Positions 1 through 10,000 of a DNA stretch of 64,000 bases are shown here, piece after piece. Under the pieces are notes generated by a model that worked only from the letters and a program-made list of their open reading frames with translations, ran no database searches and was not told where the DNA came from. The position numbers and the translations under genes were made by a program. Position 1 is the stretch's first letter. Each line of letters starts with the position of its first letter. The DNA comes from Symsagittifera roscoffensis (lineage: Eukaryota; Xenacoelomorpha; Acoela; Convolutidae), in the NCBI RefSeq assembly GCF_963678635.1, contig NC_087064.1, positions 61,559,548 to 61,623,547 on the forward strand. The letters are read 5' to 3'.

Positions 1-1
1 C

Positions 2-1317
2 CGAATTTACGAGAACAAGAAGGAAGAGTATCGAAGGCTTCTGGTGTCCGAACAGGTTGAAATCGTCAAACGAGTTGAACCGACAAGAGTTGAAGCTTTC
101 ACGGTGGGAGCAGAATTGAAGCCAGAAGACACTACCAAAGTAAATGTGAGTGTTTTTAACCAAATTTGTTTAAATTGTAAGTATGTCGAGTGTAACGTGT
201 TGAATTGCTCGCCATAAGTTTAAAAGATCTAGAATCTTACGGTATAAGCGAATGTTTGATGAGCTTTTGAAAAGAGGCAGATCAATTGGTCCAGGAGCTT
301 CAGATTAAAAAAAATTGATTCTAGTGTTGCATTGTTGAGTTTTTTAGTGCTGTGAGACACACATGGAGGCGGCAAAAGCTCTCTTAGAAGATGAAGCAAT
401 GTTTGCTGAGTTTGTAGAGGCTTATCAGGATCTAGACGAAGATTGCAACCAAAGCCTTAAAGGGGAGATAAAAAATTGGAAAGACGCGGTAAGGAGTAAG
501 TTTGTATGTTATGAAAATTTATTGGAACGGTAATTGTCGTGTTCATGTTGCAATATATATATATATATATATATAAAAAAATTAGTGAAGATGCGGTAAA
601 AAAAAATTTGGTGAAAAAGTTTTATGTTACACAAAAGCTGAGATTGCATTTCTAATTTCAATGTCGTTTTCCAGTTGACAATGAATTTAACCACAGAGTT
701 TGACGATGATGGAGCTGGCCCAGATGAAAAAACTGATTGCCCAAGGTTTTTCGGAGAGGGATCATCCAAGGTTGATCTTCACAATCTGGGCTATGTCGCC
801 AACCCTGAGGCAGGTGGCAAGAAACTTCGAACTCTCATATGGGGAAGGGATGGTTTGACAGCAGAATTGATTTCCCCTCACAAAGATAGTGAATGTGAAA
901 AAAGAAAGGCTGCTTCCCCGAACAGCACCAAAGCCTTCAAAGGTAATATGTTAGCCTTGAACACAGCGCTCATGGCATGATTATTTAAAAACAGTTTGAA
1001 AGTCCTAAAATAAAGTGAAACGTTTTTTAAACTGCCAGGCTTCCGTGATTCAAGAAATAACTCTTTGAAATAAGCTCAGCAAACGGCTTTCAAAAGTAAC
1101 TGTATAAATGCACTTATTGTTTCTTTCAGCCAGTATCCGACGTCTGTTCAAGAGCAGTTCGTTTCCCAATGCGTATGAGAGGGCAAGAAAAGCAGCTAAC
1201 AAAGCCGGCATGGATAGATTTCGTACGATAAAAAAACAGAAAGCGCAGTCTGCAGAGAAACGGAACAAAGGAAGAGTAAAATTGAGTACCGCTTCGATCT
1301 CTGAAAACTTTGATTAG
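2..1317 (+). CDS. Spliced gene of unknown function, 5' end outside window (4 exons)
   Basis: I do not recognise this protein. Four exons join in one frame: 2-145, 348-488, 675-942 and 1130-1317, ending in TAG. Splice signals: GTGAGT donor at 146; acceptor after TTTTTTAG at 347 and GTAAGG donor at 489; acceptor after TTTTCCAG at 674 and GTAATA donor at 943; acceptor after TTCTTTCAG at 1129. Phases are 0, 0 and 1 and agree at every junction. The product is hydrophilic: Glu/Lys-rich exon 1, acidic exon 2 (EAAKALLEDEAMFAEFVEAY), mixed exon 3, and a very basic C-terminus (KAANKAGMDRFRTIKKQK), which suggests a nuclear or nucleic-acid-binding protein. It lies upstream of a SET gene and a transposase pseudogene on the same strand and could be cargo of that element or a host gene. 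The exon structure is well supported; the function is not. Confidence 0.55.
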
Positions 1318-1592
1318 AGCATAAGCAAATGTTTACTTTTGAACCGTCTGTTTTTTTAAGTTGAATAGTTGAGTGTCTTTTTGTTGACTGATTTTATCGG
1401 TTCTGGTTGAATTGAGTTCTCTTAGGATGTTTGTTGTAGCAGTTTGAAAAAATGTTTGCGAGTAAATACTTGTTCCTGTGTAGTTTGATTCTCAAGGTTT
1501 TTTTTTTAGTTTCATACAACTGTTTGGTTTTTCAAAAGCTGAATGTCGTGGAAAGCTAGTAACTGCCCAGTGTTTTTTCAAGATTATTTATA

Positions 1593-3418
1593 ATGAATAC
1601 GTCGCAAAGTTCTAGAACGCGAAGAAACCCGAAAAAAAGAGTTAACGAATCTGACACGGATTTCGAAAACGAAATCATTGTGAAACAGTCGTTAATAAAA
1701 GGAAACGTCTTTTGGTTGTTCGAGAATAAAGGGTTGTATAAATTGAGTGCTACTGGCGAAGCGTGGGGTGGGACAAGTTTTGATGCCCGGAATAATTTGA
1801 TTCCTGGGGAAAATACTAACTTAAACATCTGAGGAGAGTTATTGAGTGTTCGATTGCTATGCAGAGGGCAAAAAAAAATAGACAGGGCCAAAGCTGGCTA
1901 TTTGACAGAGTTACAAAGAGGAAGAAAAGCTAGTCAACTCCGTCCGAAGCATTTCAAATCAGAAAAGAAGCGTTTGGTCATAGACGATATTAATTTCCGG
2001 AGCAAATCACAGGATGCCGTTACAGAGGAACACACGGCAATCAAACTTGGAGGAGAAGGCTCTAGCTCCACTCAATGGAACTTACAATCCACGTCTTCGA
2101 CCGCTCATCTATCACTGCCGGACGCAACAGTTCGCGGGGATCTGAGCCCTACACTGTCGGATTACGCAAAAGAGTCGCCAAATACCAGTGATTATCAACA
2201 GGTAACCATAATTTAGGTAAAGTTTTTTATTTAGTGAATTATTGAATGGGGGTTGTCTGAATATGGATTTCTTGTAGTAAAAAGAGTTGTAAGTTCCCAA
2301 GTCAAAGGTTGAAATAATGTTTTTTAGTATCAAGTTTTGGAAGTAAAAAGTTTTTTTTGTTTGAATTTTTTTCGAAAGGAGTCGCAGTTGCCGCCGATGC
2401 CGGATTTGACACCAGCCAATTCTCATTTCCCTCTCGTTGCTAACCAAGCGTGCCCAGATAAAGGAGCAAAGTGGTCTGTGTTCCTGAAAGGACACAACAT
2501 AAGGATGGCTGAAATGAGAAGTGCCATGGAAATAGCCCGCGAGAAAGCCAGGAAAAAAAGACTCAGTCAGCGAAGTCAGCTGAAAATACAGGTTATGATA
2601 AGCAATTGCTTGCAAACCAAAAAAATCTGCGTTACACTTTAGGATGAATTTACCAGTTGTTCTTCTACCAAGGTATAAAATAAGTTTTTGCAATTTAAAG
2701 GTAGTAATCATGAGAATCTATAACTTGTTCAAAAACTTTGATTTTGTGATAGTTAAGTCAAACAAAATTTTCATGCTTCTCAGAAGTTTGAGCTGTACTT
2801 TAGAGAGAGGAAGTAAAGGAGTTGCTCAACTTTGAGCGCGAAGATTTTCAAAGTGTAGACGACAACCCGAAATGGAATATATCAGTAACTCCAGTCTGGC
2901 ACAACGGGGAAGACCTGATGGAGATTTCGGCGGGAAAGCAGCCGAGCAGTTTTGCACTCCAGCTGGCGAAAAAAATTGATGGCAGATGAATTAATGGATA
3001 CATGCTGTCTCCGGTGAAGGTATCGCAAACTTCAAGGAATCCCGTCTCTGAAGAAATAAGTGCTAAATTTAAAAGTTAGTCTTCTATTTATTCAACTCCA
3101 AATTAACAGCTATTATGAGATACAATCACTCTAACCTTAGTTTTTGCAAAGATAAAAATCAAAAGAAAATTTTCACCCAGAAAGGTTTGCTCTCTTAGAC
3201 ATAAGAACCGTGCCTTTGTTGACAATTTTTTTTGATAACACTAATTATTGTTGTTGGATTTAGGCGTTGTACAACAAAAGTATTCCCTTACGCCCCTTCT
3301 TGCTTACAAGACATGCAGGAAAATAGTAAACCAGAAAGGACGTGATTTGAACCGCTTGGCCCGTCAAAGTGCATCTGTAACCCCGGCCCTGGAAACCGGC
3401 CCTGAGGAAATTTGATGC
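1593..3418 (+). CDS. Second spliced gene of unknown function, possibly interrupted by TGA codons
   Basis: Function is not recognised. The ATG at 1593 opens a basic N-terminus (MNTSQSSRTRRNPKKR). The same frame continues to 2201 but crosses a TGA at 1830-1832; a TACTAAC branch-site-like motif at 1815-1821 followed by AG suggests that the TGA may lie in a short intron. Later exons are 1842-2201 (CAG|GTAACC donor), 2379-2591 (acceptor after TTTTTTTCGAAAG, donor CAG|GTTATG) and 2804-2989 (acceptor after GTACTTTAG), all phase 0. The last ends in TGA, yet the frame stays open beyond it to a donor near 3077, and a further exon 3265-3418 (after GTTGGATTTAG) would add a basic tail ending in TGA. Visible composition: Lys/Arg clusters (EIAREKARKKRLSQRSQLK) and a Ser/Thr-rich centre. 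It may be a transposon passenger. Either intron boundaries are misjudged or the gene is decaying. Confidence 0.4.
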
Positions 3419-3828
3419 ATCAGTGGACCAATCTTTAGTTCTGTCGAATGCGATGGTTTAGCCAGGATGTCCTGGCTTATGCTGATTGTGATTGAACTTT
3501 AAATGTCAATTGTTGATGAAAAGCTTGTCTTTTAGATTATTTAAATGCTTCAAAAATTGTGCTTTCTAAAATTGTGCTATCTTCTGCTATCAAATGTTTT
3601 CGTTGAAATTCACTTAGAATAGTTTATAAAAGAGCTGCGTTATAATTTAGAACAGTTATTGATTTTTGTTATAGTTGAGTCTCGAAGCCTTTTTTTGATT
3701 TCTTGTTCTTAATTGAGTTTCTGAGCATTTTTTTGAGGCAGTCAGTTGTTCCGCATCTAAGACCACCAGTGAGCTTGTTTTTTTTTGAATCCGAAACAAG
3801 TAAAATCAATTTTTTCCGCTCTTTTCAG
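3419..3828. other. Non-coding spacer / 5' leader of the SET gene
   Basis: No coding exon is visible. The right end is a pyrimidine-rich tract ending in CTCTTTTCAG at 3828, which acts as the acceptor for the SET-gene exon that starts just before the ATG at 3835. Confidence 0.4.
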
Positions 3829-4640
3829 ACAAACATGGCAAGCGTCCGTGATATTGTTGCATTAGATGGTCTCATCGCAAACAATTTGATAAATGATCGG
3901 AGTGATGTTAGCCGAAAACCAGTTCAAATTTTGTTTGACTCTCGTTGGTTAGATCTCGAAGGTCGTTTGAAGTCTTCAAAAACCTTATTGAAAATTCACG
4001 AAAAAATTTTGAAGTTGTACGACGACACAATACAGGAAAAACTGTCATTCCTACGGAGGTTTCGGTTTATTTAACACAAAAGGGAAAGAATTGAAGCCCC
4101 GCTCTGAACCACTGTCGTCTCCAATGGGATTTCTTGTAGATATACCTTTGGAATTGGAGAATGAATATCGAGAGTTGTCCATAATGAGGGGTCAGTCAAG
4201 TTCAAAAGATGCTTTTTTGCTGGGACCAATTCGTTTTGTGAATCATAGTTGCCAGCCGAACTGCGAATATTTCATGGGTTACAGCTGTGGGCTGAAATAT
4301 AGAACAGTTTGCTTAAAGTTAATCAGAAACATAGAAGTCAACGAAGAAATTACAGTGAAATACGGCGATGATTTCTTCGGAAACAATGATCAATGCAAAT
4401 GCCCTAATCATGAAAATCTTAAGAACAGTGAGCCGCGAACAGAAAAGATCTGAGGAATTTGAAAGCCCCTCAACTCACAGACATCAATCTCCTCAGCCCT
4501 GCACTTCAACCTATACAATCGTTAGTGAGTCTGTTCAAAACGAAGCCGGTCCAAAAAAGATTTCCGAAGCTGAATGTTGTGACACACAAATGCAATCGTT
4601 TGAAAAAGTTGAAAAAAATCGAAAGCGAAAACATATGCTA
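3829..4640 (+). pseudogene. SUV4-20/KMT5-like SET-domain gene, frameshifted
   Basis: The ATG at 3835 follows a good acceptor and opens MASVRDIVALDGLIANNLIN. A helical N-terminal segment runs in frame 1 to about 4045, then the homology continues in frame 2. Frame 2 carries a SET start (YGGFGLFNTKGKEL, about 4052-4093), a LVDIPLELENEYREL segment, the SET core GPIRFVNHSCQPNCEYF (4223-4273), EEITVKYGDDFFG (4343-4381) and a post-SET Cys cluster CKCPNHE (about 4397-4417). NHSCxPNC is the SAM-binding and pseudoknot motif of active SET enzymes, and YGDDFFG followed by CxC is typical of SUV4-20/KMT5 histone H4K20 methyltransferases. A charged tail ending at 4640 lies in frame 3. At least two frame changes without obvious introns point to a pseudogene. 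The key residues that can be seen are retained. It lies immediately upstream of a transposase. Confidence 0.7.
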
Positions 4641-4664
4641 AATTAAATAGAATGAACTGCAATC

Positions 4665-6414
4665 TTGCAACATTTTCATCGGCAAACTGTGAATGGCGAA
4701 GAAATACCACCATCAGAAGACAACGTTGTCGAAACTCTCGGAAACAGAACGTTGAATGCGCAAAAATTCGAGCCGGAAGAGATAACAGATAATTTTGAGG
4801 TTGAAAGTGTCTGCTCTGATATTTTTCCTGTTTCCGAAACTGAGTCAGAAGACTCAGGCACCAATAATAAGGATTTAGCTTTGCAATCATCATCAAAGGG
4901 CTTCAAATTTAGTTCAGGGACTATAAGCGAGACATCAGATGTAACTATTCAAAATTCAACAGTTTCGCTCATGTCGATTGTTGCGAAACATTGTGGGGTC
5001 AGATCAGTTGCTGCTGAATCTAATCAAGCGCGAGAAATTAATGCACGGAGAAAAAAACACACCAGCACCAGAACGAATCAAAAGAATGGTGAGTAAAGCC
5101 GCCGAAGAAGAAATCTTCCTTCACGAAAAAGAGAAATATGCTAATGGTGAGGTTATTTTTCTGAAATTTTTCAATAGTCTCGTTCAGCAAGTGCAAGAAA
5201 ACGTTAATGTTATAATGGCTTACTCGAGATCCAATTCACACACCGATCTCAAACTGGAACCTATAGTGGAAGGAGAAACAATGAGAATTCGTCTCATATT
5301 AAACATCGATGGGGCCAAAGTTAGGGCCTCTCACCGTGAGTCTGCCTACCCTGTGTGGATAGCGTGTGCTGACCTGCCACCCAAACTTAGGTCTTCTTTT
5401 GCTAATATTACTTTATGTGCCCTATGGTATGGGTTTGAATTTAGTGATTGGGATTTCGTATTTAACTACTTAAAAAAACGAAATCAGCCAGCCAGCTCAA
5501 ATAGTTCACGAGAACCGAAAATATGACCTGAAGTTCATAACAATTATGCTGATAGCTGATCTTACATGCAAGCCGAAATTGCTGAAAATGAAGCAGTTCA
5601 ATGGATACTATGGTTGCAGCTTGTGTGTTATGAAGGGAACGCCACAAAGCATATGTTCACAGTTATTCACACCAAGAAGAAATTGTAATGCGAGGATCCC
5701 AGCAAACATACACACCACTTATCAAACCCAAATGACCCCGAACTTGAGACTCGTGGTATTCGAGGGGCCTCAACATTCTTTGCGATGATCGAAAATTTGC
5801 CACTAAGTAGCCCAATTGACACGATGCACCAAGCACTGAAAGGTGTTGCCTGCGATTTGCTGAAATTTTTATATGAAACTTTAAGCTGTGTACCTGAAGT
5901 AGAACCTTGGATTAAAGATGTCTCGCTCCCATCTGAATTCACCCGCGCCTTACGTCCTCTTAATAGACTTAGTGTTTTCAAGGCCTCTGAGTTGAAAATT
6001 TTTCTGCTCTACTTTTCGCCAATAGTTTTCGCGCCTTTCATGACTGAGCATCAAGGAAACCTTCGAGACTTGAGTTACATAGTTTATGCACTCAGGTCTC
6101 TTTATGAATCAGACCATCACGCTGATCTTTGTGGTGTTTTATTGGAAGCAGCGTGTCGAAACCTCTCGAACAAGTACCCCATGAGGGGATTTGATTCTAT
6201 CAATTTCCATCTTCTGAGGCATCTTTCATGGCAATGTAAGACATTTTGGTCCTCTTTGGACGACTTCAGCAACCCAATTTGAGTCTGCCAATCATCATTT
6301 GGTTCGACCTTTAACAGGAACTGTTAATACCTGTCGACCTCTAGTGCAACTTTATATCAGAAATAAACTGTTGCATCAAACTCCGATTGAACGCGATCCC
6401 TTGCAGAGTTTCAC
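4665..6414 (+). pseudogene. CACTA/EnSpm-like transposase pseudogene, multiply frameshifted, 3' end in gap
   Basis: Five segments in changing frames follow the order of a known animal transposase family (Transposase_21/DUF4218-like, CACTA/EnSpm relatives). 4665-5096: acidic Ser-rich N-terminus. About 5060-5526: MRIRLILNIDGAKVRAS, carrying the first catalytic-type Asp (NIDG), then a YGFEFSDWDFVF stretch. About 5520-5788: LIADLTCKPKLLKMKQFNGY followed by YGCSLCVMKG, a zinc-binding-like Asp/Cys block. 5785-6282: SSPIDTMHQALKGVACDLLK (the DxMH motif), LPSEFTRALRPLNR and LKIFLLYFSPIVF. 6285-6410: FESANHHLVRPLTGT. At least four frame changes show it is dead. The family assignment is from motif memory rather than a search; the transposase nature is clear and the exact superfamily less so. 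Terminal inverted repeats were not found, and the N gap removes the right end. Confidence 0.72.
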
Positions 6415-6614
6415 NNNNNNNNNNNNNNNNNNNNNNNNNNNNNNNNNNNNNNNNNNNNNNNNNNNNNNNNNNNNNNNNNNNNNNNNNNNNNNNNNNNNNN
6501 NNNNNNNNNNNNNNNNNNNNNNNNNNNNNNNNNNNNNNNNNNNNNNNNNNNNNNNNNNNNNNNNNNNNNNNNNNNNNNNNNNNNNNNNNNNNNNNNNNNN
6601 NNNNNNNNNNNNNN
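6415..6614. other. Assembly gap (200 N)
   Basis: An unbroken run of N separates the transposase pseudogene from the left end of the minisatellite. Its round length suggests an arbitrary scaffold gap, so the true distance is unknown and further mucin repeats, the gene's 3' end and the transposon's right end may be missing. Confidence 0.95.
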
Positions 6615-6961
6615 TTGAAGATGTCGTTGAAGATGATGTACTGCTTGTTGTGGAGCTAGTTGTTGACGATGTAGTAGGTGAGGACGTGCTGCTAGTTGTT
6701 GAGCTTGTTGTTGAAGATGTCGTTGGAGATGATGTACTGCTTGTTGTTGACGATGTAGTAGGTGACGACGTGCTGCTAGTTGTTGAGCTTGTTGTTGAAG
6801 ATGTCGATGGAGATGATGTACTGCTTGTTATGGAGCTAGTAGTTGACGATGTAGTAGGTGAGGACGTGCTGCTAGTTGTTGAGCTTGTTGTTGAAGATGT
6901 CGTTGGAGATGATGTACTGCTTGTTGTGGAGCTAGTTGTTGGCGAATTTGGATGGGATGAC
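6615..6961 (-). CDS. Mucin-repeat exon, last visible, truncated by gap
   Basis: After an ATAAG|G acceptor the exon reads S-S-H-P-N-S-P-T-T-S-S and continues as Ser/Thr/Pro repeats to the N gap with no stop. It is the only copy with His in place of Leu at the fourth position. The 3' end of the gene is not visible. Confidence 0.6.
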
Positions 6962-7034
6962 CTTATAAACAAAAATTTTCATTTTTTTCCCTGAAAGGGT
7001 TCTTTTTTGAATTTTATGGAAGACAAAAACTAAC

Positions 7035-10000
7035 GACTCTGATGATGTCATTGTTTTTGTAGCAGTGGAATGTATTCGAATATTTGGCGAGTTTGTGGAG
7101 CTAGTTGTTGACGATGTAGTAGGTGACGACGTGCTGCTAGTTGTTGAGCTTGTTGGTGAAGATGTCGTTGGAGATGATGTACTGCTTGTTGTGGAGCTAG
7201 TTGTTGACGATGTAGTAGGTGAGGACGTGCTGCTAGTTGTTGAGCTTGTTGTTGAAGATGTCGTTGGAGATGATGTACTGCTTGTTGTGGAGCTAGTTGT
7301 TGACGATGTAGTAGGTGACGACGTGCTGCTAGTTGTTGAGCTTGTTGTTGAAGATGTCGTTGGAGATGATGTACTGCTTGTTGTTGACGATGTAGTAGGT
7401 GACGACGTGCTGCTAGTTGTTGAGCTTGTTGTTGAAGATGTCGTTGGAGATGATGTACTGCTTGTTGTGGAGCTAGTAGTTGACGATGTAGTAGGTGAGG
7501 ACGTGCTGCTAGTTGTTGAGCTTGTTGTTGAAGATGTCGTTGGAGATGATGTACTGCTTGTTGTGGAGCTAGTTGTTGACGATGTAGTAGGTGAGGACGT
7601 GCTGCTAGTTGTTGAGCCTGTTGTTGAAGATGTCGTTGAAGATGATGTACTGCTTGTTGTGGAGCTAGTAGTTGACGATGTAGTAGGTGAGGACGTGCTG
7701 CTAGTTGTTGAGCTTGTTGTTGAAGATGTCGTTGGAGATGATGTACTGCTTGTTGTTGACGATGTAGTAGGTGACGACGTGCTGCTAGTTGTTGAGCTTG
7801 TTGTTGAAGATGTCGATGGAGATGATGTACTGCTTGTTGTGGAGCTAGTAGTTGACGATGTAGTAGGTGAGGACGTGCTGCTAGTTGTTGAGCTTGTTGT
7901 TGAAGATGTCGTTGGAGATGATGTACTGCTTGTTGTGGAGCTAGTTGTTGACGATGTAGTAGGTGACGACGTGCTGCTAGTTGTTGAGCTTGTTGTTGAA
8001 GATGTCGTTGGAGATGATGTACTGCTTGTTGTTGACGATGTAGTAGGTGACGACGTGCTGCTAGTTGTTGAGCTTGTTGTTGAAGATGTCGTTGAAGATG
8101 ATGTACTGCTTGTTGTGGAGCTAGTTGTTGACGATGTAGTAGGTGACGACGTGCAGCTAGTTGTTGAGCTTGTTGTTGAAGATGTCGTTGGAGATGATGT
8201 ACTGCTTGTTGTGGAGCTAGTAGTTGACGATGTAGTAGGAGAGGACGTGCTGCTAGTTGTTGAGCTTGTTGTTGAAGATGTCGTTGGAGATGATGTACTG
8301 CTTGTTGTGGAGCTAGTTGTTGACGATGTAGTAGGTGAGGACGTGCTGCTAGTTGTTGAGCTTGTTGTTGAAGATGTCGTTGAAGATGATGTACAGCTTG
8401 TTGTGGAGCTAGTTGTTGACGATGTAGAAGGTGAGGACGTGCTGCTAGTTGTTGAGCTTGTTGTTGAAGATGTCGTTGGAGATGATGTACTGCTTGTTGA
8501 CGATGTAGTAGGTGACGACGTGCTGCTAGTTGTTGAGCTTGTTGTTGAAGATGTCGATGGAGATGATGTACTGCTTGTTGTGGAGCTAGTAGTTGACGAT
8601 GTAGTAGGTGAGGAGGTGCTGCTAGTTGTTGAGCTTGTTGTTGAAGATGTCGTTGGAGATGATGTACTGCTTGTTGTGGAGCTAGTTGTTGACGATGTAG
8701 TAGGTGACGACGTGCTGCTAGTTGTTGAGCTTGTTGTTGAAGATGTCGTTGGAGATGATGTACTGCTTGTTGTTGACGATGTAGTAGGTGACGACGTGCT
8801 GCTAGTTGTTGAGCTTGTTGTTGAAGATGTCGTTGAAGATGATGTACTGCTTCTTGTGGAGCTAGTTGTTGACGATGTAGTAGGTGACGACGTGCTGCTA
8901 GTTGTTGAGCTTGTTGTTGAAGATGTCGTTGGAGATGATGTACTGCTTGTTGTGGAGCTAGTAGTTGACGATGTAGTAGGTGAGGACGTGCTGCTAGTTG
9001 TTGAGCTTGTTGTTGAAGATGTCGTTGGAGATGATGTACTGCTTGTTGTGGAGCTAGTTGTTGACGATGTAGTAGGTGAGGACGTGCTGCTAGTTGTTGA
9101 GCTTGTTGTTGAAGATGTCGTTGAAGATGATGTACTGCTTGTTGTGGAGCTAGTTGTTGACGATGTAGTAGGTGAGGACGTGCTGCTAGTTGTTGAGCTT
9201 GTTGTTGAAGATGTCGTTGGAGATGATGTACTGCTTGTTGTTGACGATGTAGTAGGTGACGACGTGCTGCTAGTTGTTGAGCTTGTTGTTGAAGATGTCG
9301 ATGGAGATGATGTACTGCTTGTTGTGGAGCTAGTAGTTGACGATGTAGTAGGTGAGGACGTGCTGCTAGTTGTTGAGCTTGTTGTTGAAGATGTCGTTGG
9401 AGATGATGTACTGCTTGTTGTGGAGCTAGTTGTTGACGATGTAGTAGGTGAAGACGTGCTGCTAGTTGTTGAGCTTGATGTTGAAGATGTCGTTGGAGAT
9501 GATGTACTGCTTGTTGTTGACGATGTAGTAGGTGAGGACGTGCTGCTAGTTGTTGAGCTTGTTGTTGAAGATGTCGTTGGAGATGATGTACTGCTTGTTG
9601 TGGAGCTAGTTGTTAACGATGTAGTAGGTGAGGAAGTGCTGCTAGTTGTTGAGCTTGTTGTTGAAGATGTCGTTGAAGATGATGTACTGCTTGTTGTGGA
9701 GCTAGTTGTTGACGATGTAGTAGGTGAGGAAGTGCTGCTAGTTGTTGAGCTTGTTGTTGAAGATGTCGTTGGAGATGATGTACTGCTTGTTGTTGACGAT
9801 GTAGTAGGTGACGACGTGCTGCTAGTTGTTGAGCTTGTTGTTGAAGATGTCGATGGAGATGATGTACTGCTTGTTGTGGAGCTAGTTGTTGACGATGTAG
9901 TAGGTGAGGACGTGCTGCTAGTTGTTGAGCTTGTTGTTGAATATGTCGTTGGAGATGATGTACTGCTTGTTGTTGACGATGTAGTAGGTGATGACGTGCT

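Noticed and set aside
7023-7064. Possible + strand splice acceptor TTGTTTTTGTAGCAG in each spacer block
   Set aside because: No matching + strand donor keeps a sensible frame; the same block gives a consistent minus-strand intron.
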